This document shows positions 21,875 through 31,305 of a stretch of 64,000 nt of DNA, in pieces. The position numbers and the translations under genes are program-made. This DNA comes from Opitutales bacterium (GTDB lineage: Bacteria > Verrucomicrobiota > Verrucomicrobiia > Opitutales > Coraliomargaritaceae), in the NCBI GenBank assembly GCA_030729385.1, contig JANQXM010000021.1, positions 22,270-86,269 on the forward strand, read 5' to 3'. The notes under the pieces are model-generated. The model was not told the origin of the DNA. It made no database searches and saw only the letters and a list, made by a program, of their open reading frames with translations. Each line of letters opens with the position of its first letter. Within the stretch, counting starts at the first letter, position 1.

Positions 21875-22840
21875 ATGATTTCCCATAAACGACTTGCCCA
21901 TTGGTATCTGCAGTTGGCGCAACACCTCGAAGCAGGCACGCCGATGGCACCCGCTTTGCGTTTATCGAAGGGGCCACCACAGAGGCACCGTGACCGCATG
22001 GCCGATGAGCTCGACGATGGTCGCAGTCTTCATCAAGTGCTTGAAACTGCCCCGCGTTGGCTGCCCCGCGCAGACCGTATCTTTCTTGCTGCAAGTGAGC
22101 AAACTGGGCGCCTACCTCAAACTCTGAGCACACTCATGGATCGCCATGAACGAATCGGCGCCACACAAATGAAAGCCATTATGGGCCTGGTCTATCCGTT
22201 GGGGGTTTTTCATGTGGCCGCGTTGGTCTTACCTTTAGTGCGAATGATTGATTTCGATCGAGGCTTTGAGTGGGACATGCAACAGCATTTACTCATGACG
22301 AGCGCCCTGCTCTTACCTGTCTGGGCATTATGTATATTTATCACCTTATTGGCCAAAACCGAAAAACCGCTACTGCCGCGCTTACTTCGGTTGATCCCTT
22401 TGTTGCGGCGCTATAGTCGCGCTCAATCGCTTGCAGACTTTTCATACGCGCTGGGCACATTTATTGAAACAGGTATCCCCATACAAGCAGCATGGAAACA
22501 TGCCGTCCGCATTGGTCGAGATAACCGATTGAATACAGCCTACCGAAGGATTGAGCCGATATTAAAAGACGGCAAAGAGCCTGCTGAAATTCTCAACCAA
22601 TTCAAAGTGTTTCCGCCTGATTTCGTCGCCTTCTACCAATCCGGGGCACTGACCGGACAACTCGATAGCAATTTAATCAAGGCCGGGCAGCGCTATCAAT
22701 TGCAGGCCAATCAAGCGATGACTTTCGCCGCTATAGTTTATCCCACCCTACTCTTTGCCTTGGTCGCGGCATTTATTATATTCAGTATTTTCAAAGTATA
22801 CGGGGGCTATGTTGATATGCTGATGGATATTGCTAGCTAA
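21875..22840 (+). CDS. GspF/PilC-type inner membrane protein (short form)
   Basis: 321 aa, two type II secretion F domains. The first half has HLEAGTPMAPALRL and DDGRSLHQVLETAP, then a membrane block; the second has FIETGIPIQAAWKHA, a 'GALTGQLD' segment, and a C-terminal hydrophobic run. It is shorter than the 428-aa protein at 24872. Such proteins form the inner-membrane platform of type IV pilus or type II secretion machines, but no ATPase or secretin gene lies nearby. It ends 4 bp inside the convergent coiled-coil gene. Confidence 0.8.
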   Translation: MISHKRLAHWYLQLAQHLEAGTPMAPALRLSKGPPQRHRDRMADELDDGRSLHQVLETAPRWLPRADRIFLAASEQTGRLPQTLSTLMDRHERIGATQMKAIMGLVYPLGVFHVAALVLPLVRMIDFDRGFEWDMQQHLLMTSALLLPVWALCIFITLLAKTEKPLLPRLLRLIPLLRRYSRAQSLADFSYALGTFIETGIPIQAAWKHAVRIGRDNRLNTAYRRIEPILKDGKEPAEILNQFKVFPPDFVAFYQSGALTGQLDSNLIKAGQRYQLQANQAMTFAAIVYPTLLFALVAAFIIFSIFKVYGGYVDMLMDIAS

Positions 22841-23889
22841 TCTTCGCGAATACCTGCGTTGATTTCCTTTTGCTCTAATGAAGCTTCACGAACAGAAAGT
22901 TCGTGCAAACGCTCAATTAGAGAATTTTCAGCCTCAGTAACATACTTTGATCGACTGTCTAAATCACCTGACTGCGCTTCTAATTCTTTAATGCGCTTCT
23001 CGAGAGAATGAATCTCACTGTCGGTTTTGCCCCCCATTTCATCCTCATTCTGTAAATTAGAATGTCCGTGCATTTCCTTTTCACGAATCGCAACAGACTG
23101 ACGATCTTGCTCCAATCGTTGACGTAGAGATTCCAGTTCAGATTCCTTTTGATGGAGCCCCTCTTCTTTTTCCTTCATCGCTTTAACTAAGGACTCATCG
23201 CTCGCAGGTGCCGCATGCTTAACATCCTCACGCAACTGCTCAATTTCAGCTTCGGCTGTTTCCACTTGCGATAAGCGCTCAAGCACTAAGTCCTCGGCTT
23301 GTTTCAACTCTGTCGCGTTCTTTTCGTACTCCTTCTGATCTGCTTCCAAGCGATCTCGCTCGGCTTTTAATTGCTTTTCCATTTCGAGGATTTCTTTTCG
23401 CCGTTCATCTACATACTTTCGTTCAGAGGCAGTCATTTTTCGCGGCGTCTTTTCTGCGCTGGCAACCGGAGCGCCACTACCCTGTGCGTGCATGAAATAA
23501 GGAACAATGATCGCTTGCCATACACTGAGCTCTAGACTCGACAATATCTGCACATGTTTCTTCCGGTTCAATAGCACGACTTTCTTCGGTGTCGCCTCCT
23601 TGATCCGCCTTGGATCTTTGATCGCATCGATGATTAATTCACGAGAGGCTTTTAATACATTAGTCGGAGGGACAATGAAAATAAAAGCAAAGTTGGCCGC
23701 AATAAGCGATCCAACAAAAAATGCTCCGATACTCACCAAGGTATTTAAACTAAACGCGTAAACTCCAACAGATAGCCCAAACGATACAATGCCGACCACC
23801 AAAGTTGCCAGTGCGACGCGCTTTGCCGAATAAGTATCGAAATACAGTGCGATCTGCTTCTCTAGATCGGCTATTGAAATGGAACCCAT
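22837..23889 (-). CDS. membrane-anchored coiled-coil protein
   Basis: 350 aa. Two transmembrane helices (about 25-47 and 51-72) in the first quarter are followed by RKKHVQILSSLELSVWQAII, then a long charged coiled coil (about 145-345) rich in Glu, Lys, Gln and Arg. No enzyme motif is seen. It could be a scaffold or a membrane-attached spacer. The gene tail overlaps the GspF-like gene tail by 4 bp (convergent), and the LolA-like gene ends 34 bp upstream on the same strand. Confidence 0.65.
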   Translation of the reverse strand: MGSISIADLEKQIALYFDTYSAKRVALATLVVGIVSFGLSVGVYAFSLNTLVSIGAFFVGSLIAANFAFIFIVPPTNVLKASRELIIDAIKDPRRIKEATPKKVVLLNRKKHVQILSSLELSVWQAIIVPYFMHAQGSGAPVASAEKTPRKMTASERKYVDERRKEILEMEKQLKAERDRLEADQKEYEKNATELKQAEDLVLERLSQVETAEAEIEQLREDVKHAAPASDESLVKAMKEKEEGLHQKESELESLRQRLEQDRQSVAIREKEMHGHSNLQNEDEMGGKTDSEIHSLEKRIKELEAQSGDLDSRSKYVTEAENSLIERLHELSVREASLEQKEINAGIRED

Positions 23890-23923
23890 ATACCTAACCT
23901 TGTGATCTCTATATGCCCACTCG

Positions 23924-24730
23924 TCAATGCGGCATCTCGAACATCCAAGGCATGAGCCCTGAATTCACTTTAACTTCATCTAGGGTGAGATCACTGACCC
24001 ATTCATCATTCTCGTAACTGGAAACCTTCTTGGCTATCGGCATGCCGAATTCTCTAATATAATCGGTATAAACCACACTAGATGATCGATTATCTCGAAG
24101 GTCTAGGTTTGCAACTTTGATTTCCAAATACGTGCGGATGTCGATAAAGTAGTCTACTTGATAGTCCGAGTCTAAGAGCACTCGTATTTGGTGACAAATT
24201 GCTCCCTCAACTGGAACGGTGTCGATATAACTAACAGTTTTTCCTTTAGCATAGGGGTAAAGTAAATGATTGCCGAAATGCGCACTATGGATGAAGCGCC
24301 GTGCATCTTTCTCACTCATAAGCTGAGCGGTCCCTTTGTCTTTGGACGAACTCTGCCAGGCATTCTTACCGTCATAGCCTAATATCAAATCCCGCTGCGG
24401 TCCGTAGATGTTCATTTTGATATAATGCGGCTTTTTTTGATATGCATTCAGCTCATATTCACCGGTCTCAAGCTTAAGAGTCCCGGCGACTCGAAGGCTT
24501 TCAACTTTCTCCCAGTTCTCCGCACCACCGAGACCTTCTATGTAGTATCGGCGAAGTATTTTTTCTATACGGCTGTCCCCCATCTCTGGCATGGCAGTTT
24601 GACGGATAAGCACATTCATCTTTTCCAGATCAAAGCTCAAGGTCTCTATAGCTTCCTTCGCAGGCAACTGTGTTAAAAAGCAAAAGACGCAAGTGAGCTG
24701 AAACAAATTTGTGATGTAGGACGAATTCAT
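23924..24730 (-). CDS. LolA-like exported protein (second copy)
   Basis: 268 aa with a signal-like N-terminus (CVFCFLTQLPAKEA). It resembles the protein at 13830-14615: a gly-rich GLGGAENWEKVESLRVAG segment, AYQKKPHYIKMNI, LGYDGKNAWQ and a C-terminal VDYFIDIRTYLEI strand. This pattern fits a LolA/LolB-like lipid- or lipoprotein-binding fold. It is on the same strand as, and 34 bp upstream of, the coiled-coil gene. Role inferred only. Confidence 0.6.
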   Translation of the reverse strand: MNSSYITNLFQLTCVFCFLTQLPAKEAIETLSFDLEKMNVLIRQTAMPEMGDSRIEKILRRYYIEGLGGAENWEKVESLRVAGTLKLETGEYELNAYQKKPHYIKMNIYGPQRDLILGYDGKNAWQSSSKDKGTAQLMSEKDARRFIHSAHFGNHLLYPYAKGKTVSYIDTVPVEGAICHQIRVLLDSDYQVDYFIDIRTYLEIKVANLDLRDNRSSSVVYTDYIREFGMPIAKKVSSYENDEWVSDLTLDEVKVNSGLMPWMFEMPH

Positions 24731-24871
24731 TGGGTATTAAAATCTGACCTAAATATTAAGAAAGGATTCGCCTACAGATGGCAAGTGGTTCTTTTTTTTC
24801 CAAATCAGGGGTTAATATTAAAAAACATCGACTCTACCTTCATATCGTTTCACATCTGAGCACACCATATT

Positions 24872-26158
24872 ATGCCCGACTTTGATTATAAAGCACGCCA
24901 GAAAGACGGCCAAATAATCACCGGAATGATCGACTCCCCCGATCGCCGGCAAGCTACGCTTCGCCTACAGGAACAGGGCTTAAGCCCGATCACCCTCAAG
25001 GTTTCGAAGAACAAGAAGGCATCCCCTTTTCAAGCGATCGGCAACAAACTATCCCTGCTTAAAGAAAAAAAGATCTCAACGAGCGCAACAAGTAGCGATT
25101 CTGTCGCTAAAGGGAAAAGCCCAAAGCGCGAACGCATAGGACTGACTTTCCTCAAGCGACTGATGGAATTGCACGGCTCGGGTCTACCTGTGGGTGACTC
25201 TATCCGCATCCTTAGTCAGCGACTCAGTGATCCAGAGCAAAAGCAACTCGCCAATGCTCTCTGGCGGGACCTGAGTGAGGGGCACACGCTCGCATCTGCG
25301 CTTTCTCGCCAACCGAAGTATTATTCTGGTTCAATTACATATGTGATCGAAGCAGGTGAAGCAACCGGCAGCCTTGCTCCAATTTTGCGAAAGGTCATTG
25401 ATTACCTCGAAGAGAAACAAGCGATACGTCAAAAAGTAGTCACGAGTATGGCCTACCCCGCATTTATTTGCTGTGTCGCGTTTATCGTAGTTGTCATATT
25501 CCTGCTGGTTCTGTTGCCCGAGATTCAGAGTATGCTCAATAAACTCGGCGGTGAAATGACCATGAGTGCGCGCATCCTGATAGATGGTTCCGATTATCTT
25601 CTGAAGTTCGGACCGTTTATTATTATAGCGGTGATACTTTGCGTGATTGGCGTTCAAAAATGGCGTGCCTCTGCAAAAGGACTGAAGGCGACTGATAGCT
25701 GGGCACTAAAAATACCGCTCATTGGTAAAATTTTCTACTACTCGGATCTCTTTCAATCATGCAATCTTGTCAGCACACTATTGGAAAGTGGAATTAATAC
25801 AACGGAAACGCTACGGCTTACCGAGCGAACGATTAAGAACACTGAGTTAAGGGAACGGTTCAATGTCTCCAGAGGGCAAGTCAATGAAGGCCTTTCTGTC
25901 GCACAAGCCTTCAAGCGCAATGATTACATGCCTGACTTGGCGGTAGATATTCTAAGTGTCGGTGAGAATACCGGTAACCTGGCTCATAGCATGGAAGAAA
26001 TCACAAAAGGTTTCCGTGTCGAGCTGACCAAACGCTTGACCGCATTAACTAATATCGTGGCTACGGGCGCTTTACTTTTTGCCTTCTGTCTCGTTGCGCT
26101 CATTGCGATCGGTATCGTCACCAGTGTATTCCAAGTCAGTAAAACGCTATCGATGTAG
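24872..26158 (+). CDS. GspF/PilC-type inner membrane protein
   Basis: 428 aa, the normal length for the type II secretion/type IV pilus platform protein. The N-terminus (MPDFDYKARQKDGQIITG) is the standard PilC/GspF start; then RLMELHGSGLPVGDSIRIL, EAGEATGSL, a transmembrane helix about 200, and LVSTLLESGINTTETLRL, with SVGENTGNL in the second domain and a C-terminal helix. It is divergent from the LolA-like gene. No pilT/pilB or secretin gene is near, so it probably acts with machinery encoded elsewhere. Confidence 0.9.
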   Translation: MPDFDYKARQKDGQIITGMIDSPDRRQATLRLQEQGLSPITLKVSKNKKASPFQAIGNKLSLLKEKKISTSATSSDSVAKGKSPKRERIGLTFLKRLMELHGSGLPVGDSIRILSQRLSDPEQKQLANALWRDLSEGHTLASALSRQPKYYSGSITYVIEAGEATGSLAPILRKVIDYLEEKQAIRQKVVTSMAYPAFICCVAFIVVVIFLLVLLPEIQSMLNKLGGEMTMSARILIDGSDYLLKFGPFIIIAVILCVIGVQKWRASAKGLKATDSWALKIPLIGKIFYYSDLFQSCNLVSTLLESGINTTETLRLTERTIKNTELRERFNVSRGQVNEGLSVAQAFKRNDYMPDLAVDILSVGENTGNLAHSMEEITKGFRVELTKRLTALTNIVATGALLFAFCLVALIAIGIVTSVFQVSKTLSM

Positions 26159-26180
26159 TGCACTAGTTCTTTGGGTGCAT

Positions 26181-26217
26181 AAAAAAGCCCCAACCGGATG
26201 CACCGGTTGGGGCTTTT
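26181..26217. terminator. bidirectional Rho-independent terminator
   Basis: 15-bp stem AAAAGCCCCAACCGG / CCGGTTGGGGCTTTT with a 5-nt loop (ATGCA), between two convergent genes. A/T tails on both sides serve both directions. Confidence 0.9.
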
Positions 26218-26239
26218 GAAATAATACTGGTTATCTCAC

Positions 26240-27574
26240 TTACGCTACACGCTCTACGATAAGCTCTGGCGGATTTGGACGCTTCGGAGCTAGACGGTAA
26301 GCAGTCTTGAGATACTCCAACGCTTCTTCCATTTTAGCTTCATCGTTGTAGTGGATCATCATTAGTGGCTCACCCTGCTTAACTTGTGTGCCGACTTTCT
26401 TAATTTCAGAAACACCAACAGCTGGGTCATATTTGCCGTTTTTCATGATGGCCAGTTTCTGGACACCTTCTGCAATGAGACCTGCGTTGATCGTGTGGAC
26501 ATAGCCACGTTTCGGAGCGGGCAACTTGCGGACGTGTTTAGCGGTTGGGAACTTGTCCGGGTCATCAATCACAGAAGTGTCACCTCCTTGCGCTTTGACC
26601 ATATCCTTAAACTTTTGAAGTGCTGAACCATCGCGAAGGTGGCGTTGAACGGTTTGCTTTGCAGAAAGAGTCGAACCCGCAACACCTGCTAGGCGAACGA
26701 TTTCCATACCTAGCTTTAGGACCAATTCTTGAAGATCCTCTGGACCTTCGCCCTTAAGCAGTTGAATGGCTTCTTTGATCTCAAGTGCTGTGCCTACTGT
26801 GTCACCCAACGGTTGATTCATGTCAGTGACTAGTGCAACGCAGCGACGTTTCATTGAGCGGCCTACACGTGTGATTGATCGTGCCAATTGCTTGGCTTGC
26901 TCAACATCCTTGATAAAAGAACCATTGCCCCACTTGACGTCGATGACCAAACCTTCTGCACCCTCAGCTAGTTTACGGCTAAGTACCGAACCGGTGATAA
27001 GTGGCAAGCTGGGGATTGTGCCAGTTTGCTGACGGAGTTTGTAGAGTATCGCATCAACTGGAGCGATTTCAGGGTCCGGAGCTATAAACGTGCAGCCTAC
27101 AGTCTTCAATTGTGCTTTGAAGCCCTTCAAGTCTAAGATCGGGTTGAAGCCAGGAATTGAAGAAAGTTTATCTAAGTTACTGATAACATGTTCTTCATCG
27201 ACCCCATTCATAGTAGGCATCACGACGCCACATGCAGCAGCTAGTGGTGCAAGGACCAGTGTCGTTTTATCGCCCACCCCGCCGGTCGAATATTTGTCGA
27301 TTTTCGGGCGTGAAATGCCTGTTAAATCAATCACTTCTCCGGATAGCATCATTTCCTCCGCAAAAACAGCGGTCTCTTGAGCCGACATGTTCTGGAAATA
27401 GATCGCCATCACAAGGGCAGCTAATTGAAAATCTGGGAGTTCCTCGTCTAAAATCGAGTCAACGATATAGCGAATCTCCTCGTCGGAGAATTCCCCACCA
27501 TCACGCTTCTTTTCAATCAGATAGCTAAAGGAGGGTTTAATGAACTTACGTGCGCTTATAATTTTCTTTCTCAT
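26240..27574 (-). CDS. thymidine/pyrimidine phosphorylase homologue with altered signature
   Basis: 444 aa, as usual for the family. KYSTGGVGDKT (94-104) binds phosphate, and LAEGAEGLVIDVK and YKLRQQTG match the known phosphorylases; Lys and Ser of the pyrimidine site (GSVLSRK) remain. The family signature (S-G-R-G-L-x-H-T-G-G-T-x-D-x-L-E) is replaced at 123-138 by NGVDEEHVISNLDKLS, losing the Gly-rich loop and the acidic end. It may keep activity with changed substrate use or be a divergent paralogue. A C-terminal PYNP domain is present. Terminator after the stop. Confidence 0.85.
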   Translation of the reverse strand: MRKKIISARKFIKPSFSYLIEKKRDGGEFSDEEIRYIVDSILDEELPDFQLAALVMAIYFQNMSAQETAVFAEEMMLSGEVIDLTGISRPKIDKYSTGGVGDKTTLVLAPLAAACGVVMPTMNGVDEEHVISNLDKLSSIPGFNPILDLKGFKAQLKTVGCTFIAPDPEIAPVDAILYKLRQQTGTIPSLPLITGSVLSRKLAEGAEGLVIDVKWGNGSFIKDVEQAKQLARSITRVGRSMKRRCVALVTDMNQPLGDTVGTALEIKEAIQLLKGEGPEDLQELVLKLGMEIVRLAGVAGSTLSAKQTVQRHLRDGSALQKFKDMVKAQGGDTSVIDDPDKFPTAKHVRKLPAPKRGYVHTINAGLIAEGVQKLAIMKNGKYDPAVGVSEIKKVGTQVKQGEPLMMIHYNDEAKMEEALEYLKTAYRLAPKRPNPPELIVERVA

Positions 27575-27785
27575 TAAATGAGGGTATTAGTCTATGTATT
27601 GTGAGCCGCTCGGCGGCATAAACTTTATATATCAGTATTTTCGCCCCATTTGTCGAGCCTAAAATACAGCCTGCAGCATAATAAAACGTTATTGAGCATA
27701 AGGGAAAGTGCTTAAATTTGCCAAAAATGGTCTATCCGCAAAACGATAGCTTGACCCACCCTCGCTAGCTTCTTCCCTTTGGCGC

Positions 27786-29564
27786 ATGAAGGTCTGGTTC
27801 AATCCATCCAAAGCTATTGAAAGCGAACTCACTGCCATCGCAGCCCAAACAGAAGGCTTCGGGCCCGATTTCGTACCTGGTGTCCGACCTGCGGATCCGA
27901 AGTTCGGAGACTACCAAGCCAATGGCGTGCTTGGCTACGCAAAGCGCAACCAAGCGAATCCCCGCGAGTTGGCGCAACGACTCATCGATGCGGCCATCGC
28001 ATCCGGGCGTTTTGCCCCGGATCTGGTGACACTATCCATCGCTGGCCCCGGTTTTATCAATTTCAAGCTCTCAAACGCCTTCATTTGGCAGTGGCAATTG
28101 GACTTCTCTAAGACTGAGGACTATCGCAGCGGCGCCAAAGAGCTAAAAAATGGCCGTAAGGTGGTCATCGACTATCCGAGCGCGAACACCGCAAAGCAGG
28201 CACATATTGGTCATTTGCGTCCAATGGTCATCGGTCAAGCAATCGCCCGCCTACTAGATTTCTGCGGAGCCGACCTCACACGCGACAACCATATCGGCGA
28301 TTGGGGCACCAATTTTGGCACCTTGATCATGAAGATCAAACGCGACGGCATCGACCTCAGCCAGCTTGGTGACGATGCACTTGTCACCCTCGACCAGCTT
28401 TACAAAGACGGCAGCGCACTCGAAACAGAGCAACCCGAGCTTCGCGACATCTCTCGCAACGAGCTCGTCCTCCTGCAGAATGGTGATTCTGATAACACTG
28501 CGATCTGGGAACAGATTGTAGAGATTTCAAAAGTCGCCTTCGACAAGCTCTTCGTGCAGATGGGCGTCGAAGTAGACATCACTCTCGGCGAGTCTTTCTA
28601 CCGCGATAAAGTCGAGCGCATTTACCAAGAACTGACGGAAATCGGCCTTGCTGAGGAAAGTGATGGCGCGCTCGTCGTCTGGCACGATGAAGTGAAGAAA
28701 TTCGCCCGCGATAACGAGCGTCCCTACCCCTTTAATATTCGCAAGAGCGATGGCGCAAGTAACTACGCCTCGACCGATCTGGCCACCGTGCTCTACCGTG
28801 TCGAAGAATTAAAGGCCGAGGAAATCGTCTATTTAACCGATGCCCGGCAGCAGGATCACTTCCAACAACTTTTCCTCACCACTGAAAAGTGGTTCAAGTC
28901 CAAGCGCTACCCGCTCCCTGAAATGAATCACGTATTCTGGGGCACCATTCTTGGATCCGATAAAAAGCCGTTCAAAACGAAGTCCGGCGAATCCATCAAG
29001 CTGCAAGAACTACTCGACGAGGCGCGCAGTCGCGCTTTTGACGTGGTCACTGAAAAGAATCCAGAACTTGATGAGACCGAGCGTCGCAATATCGCCGAGT
29101 CTATTGGGATTGGAGCTATTAAATACGCAGACCTGTCATCGAACCGCACGCAGGACTATATATTTAGCTGGGATCGCCTGCTGAGCTTCGATGGTAACAC
29201 CGCGCCCTACTTGCTCTACGCAGTAGCTCGCATTAATAGCATCTTTCGCAAGGTCGGAGTCGACCCCGAGGCAACCATCGAAGGTGCCTCACCAATCGAA
29301 ACCGAGGCGGAACAAGTGCTGGCCCGTAAGCTCATGGGCTTCGTCACAGCGCTGGAACTGACCGTCAACGATTTGCGCCCGCACTTCCTCTGCACTTATC
29401 TCTACGAACTGACTAGCGCTTACAGCAGTTTCTACAATGCTGATAAGGTCATGGTCGACGATGCTCCCGTCAAAGCACGCCGCTTGATTCTTTGCGCTCG
29501 CACGCGCACGGTTTTGAAAACTGGCCTCGAACTCCTAGGCATCCAGCCACTGGAGCGGATGTAG
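27786..29564 (+). CDS. argS: arginine--tRNA ligase
   Basis: Class I aminoacyl-tRNA synthetase of 592 aa; charges tRNA-Arg in the cytosol. HIGH is intact at 140-143, preceded by YPSANTAKQ. The N-terminal Add1 domain is present (1-110), and the C-terminal DALR-type anticodon-binding domain includes CTYLYELTSAYSSFY and ends ELLGIQPLERM. The DNHIGDWGTNFG motif follows. The 212 bp upstream of it hold no recognised gene. It is convergent with the peptidase gene, 1 bp apart. Confidence 0.95.
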   Translation: MKVWFNPSKAIESELTAIAAQTEGFGPDFVPGVRPADPKFGDYQANGVLGYAKRNQANPRELAQRLIDAAIASGRFAPDLVTLSIAGPGFINFKLSNAFIWQWQLDFSKTEDYRSGAKELKNGRKVVIDYPSANTAKQAHIGHLRPMVIGQAIARLLDFCGADLTRDNHIGDWGTNFGTLIMKIKRDGIDLSQLGDDALVTLDQLYKDGSALETEQPELRDISRNELVLLQNGDSDNTAIWEQIVEISKVAFDKLFVQMGVEVDITLGESFYRDKVERIYQELTEIGLAEESDGALVVWHDEVKKFARDNERPYPFNIRKSDGASNYASTDLATVLYRVEELKAEEIVYLTDARQQDHFQQLFLTTEKWFKSKRYPLPEMNHVFWGTILGSDKKPFKTKSGESIKLQELLDEARSRAFDVVTEKNPELDETERRNIAESIGIGAIKYADLSSNRTQDYIFSWDRLLSFDGNTAPYLLYAVARINSIFRKVGVDPEATIEGASPIETEAEQVLARKLMGFVTALELTVNDLRPHFLCTYLYELTSAYSSFYNADKVMVDDAPVKARRLILCARTRTVLKTGLELLGIQPLERM

Positions 29565-29565
29565 C

Positions 29566-30714
29566 CTACTTCAATTCCCAGCGATAGTGACAGGATGATA
29601 ACAACTCACAGCCGTCCTTGGTGACTCGAACGACATCTTCAATTCTACAGCCACCGATCTCGGGGTAGTATAAGCCTGGTTCAATCGTGATCACATGGCC
29701 AGAGCGTAAGCGACCTGCCTTCGGTGACACCCGTGGTTGTTCATGCACTTCCAAGCCTAAGCCGTGGCCAGTGGAATGAATGAATCCGACAAAGCCATCG
29801 CCCCTACGCTCGGTAGGGAAACCACGTGCTACGAAAACATCATTGGCTGCCTTATGGACGCTCGCGCCGCTGATGCCTGCTTTGACTTTCGCGATAGCAG
29901 CCATTTGAGCATCTCTTACCGCAGCGACGAGTGCTCGCTGCGCGTCATTGGCTCGCCCTTTTAGAAAGGTGCGTGTCATATCGCCGTGATACCCCGTCTT
30001 TTGCACCCGTGGAAACACGTCCACGATGATTAACTCATTGGGCTTCAGAGGACCATGACCACCTTCGTGTGGATCGCAGCCCTGCTTGCCACCTGCGACA
30101 ATCGTATGCTGCGCCACGGCACCTTTGCCCAGGCAGGCTTGATCAATGGTCATGCGTAAACGTTCGGAAGTCAGTATCGTGCCTTCGAAAAGCAAGTGCT
30201 TGCCCTCGATCTTTGATGCTCGTAAGACTTGCTCAGCCGCCCGGATACCGGCAGCACTGGCCGCATTGCCTTGGCGAATCGCTTTTGCTTCTTCATCCGT
30301 TTTTAATTCGCGGGCAGGAAAAAAGGGTTCCGCGCCGATGACTACTTTTAGTCCGGCATCACAGAGTTTCGCATAATAAACAGCAGGGAAACTGGAAGGC
30401 ACCTCAACCAACTTGGCCTTATGCACCTTAACAAAATACAGCATATATTCAGCTGGTCCGATCGACCCTACGGGCAGTTTCAGCCGTTTAGCCGCATCCT
30501 GATGGATGCTTTCTTGTAAAAATACTTCGTCATACTTTGATGAAGCCTTCACCCGCCCATACTCTAGGCGATTCACCACGGCGTAAGATCGCCCGGAAAC
30601 CACCATTGATAAGTATGGGTCCGGAACAAATACACCGGATAGGTAAAATACGTCAGCCGACTGCTCGGACGCGGCATAAAGGAAGCGAATAACTGAGGAT
30701 TTACTTTTCATCAT
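29566..30714 (-). CDS. M24 family Xaa-Pro peptidase
   Basis: About 382 aa from the ATG at 30714 (an adjoining ATG at 30711 is equally possible; the ORF opens at 30759). It cleaves X-Pro bonds near the N-terminus of peptides. The 'pita-bread' metal ligands are visible: Asp in IIVDVFPRV, Asp in GYHGDMTRTF, His in HSTGHGLGLEVHE, Glu in ITIEPGLYY and Glu in CRIEDVVRV. The N-terminal half is the creatinase-like domain. It is divergent from the DUF192 gene, about 72 bp away. Confidence 0.85.
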   Translation of the reverse strand: MMKSKSSVIRFLYAASEQSADVFYLSGVFVPDPYLSMVVSGRSYAVVNRLEYGRVKASSKYDEVFLQESIHQDAAKRLKLPVGSIGPAEYMLYFVKVHKAKLVEVPSSFPAVYYAKLCDAGLKVVIGAEPFFPARELKTDEEAKAIRQGNAASAAGIRAAEQVLRASKIEGKHLLFEGTILTSERLRMTIDQACLGKGAVAQHTIVAGGKQGCDPHEGGHGPLKPNELIIVDVFPRVQKTGYHGDMTRTFLKGRANDAQRALVAAVRDAQMAAIAKVKAGISGASVHKAANDVFVARGFPTERRGDGFVGFIHSTGHGLGLEVHEQPRVSPKAGRLRSGHVITIEPGLYYPEIGGCRIEDVVRVTKDGCELLSSCHYRWELK

Positions 30715-30786
30715 GTTAGATTGCGCTATCACTCTTGTCAGTGCATCGACAACTGTCACGCCCCTATCGATACTGTTTCTAATAAT

Positions 30787-31305
30787 ATGAAAACTTTCTA
30801 CCGCAGCCTCCTTCCCATAGGTTGGATACTTTTCTTATTCGTTGGCTGCTCGCCGGAGCCAGCATCTAAAATCGTAGAACCGGCCAGCACCTATTTCCCC
30901 ATTAATATTGGTGAAAAGACGACCTATCTTCAACTCGCGCTCAATGAAGCTGAATCGCGACAAGGTTTAATGAGTCGAACCTCTATGGAAGTGGATCATG
31001 GCATGATTTTCGTGTTTGATTCACCGGGTCCACGTAGCTTTTGGATGAAAAATACACGTATTGCTCTGGATATCGGATTTTTTGATCCCAATGGAAAACT
31101 CTTGGAGATTCATGAGCTTTATCCATTCGACGAAACTGCTGTTCCATCTTATAGCCGAAATGTTTTGTATGCTGTTGAAATGAATCAAGGTTGGTTTGCT
31201 CAAAACCAAATACAGCTAAATTCTACTCTCGATCTTGAACAGCTTCGCGAGGCGATTCTACAACGTGGTGTTAAGCCAAACGCATACTTGCTTGATACGA
31301 AATAA
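30787..31305 (+). CDS. DUF192 lipoprotein
   Basis: 172 aa from the ATG at 30787, chosen because a lipoprotein signal with lipobox FVGC follows. The DUF192 core is present: NEAESRQGLMSRTSM and MIFVFDSPGPRSFWMKNTRI, then LDIGFFDPNGKLLEIHELYPF and VLYAVEMNQGWF. The family is of unknown function, and many members are exported. The stop overlaps the next start by 1 nt (TAATG), so the two are translationally coupled. Confidence 0.85.
   Translation: MKTFYRSLLPIGWILFLFVGCSPEPASKIVEPASTYFPINIGEKTTYLQLALNEAESRQGLMSRTSMEVDHGMIFVFDSPGPRSFWMKNTRIALDIGFFDPNGKLLEIHELYPFDETAVPSYSRNVLYAVEMNQGWFAQNQIQLNSTLDLEQLREAILQRGVKPNAYLLDTK

Noticed and set aside
24779-24800. sigma-54-like TGGCA motif upstream of the 428-aa GspF-like gene
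   Set aside because: The -12 GC pair is missing and the sequence continues into a T-run, so it does not meet the -24/-12 consensus.
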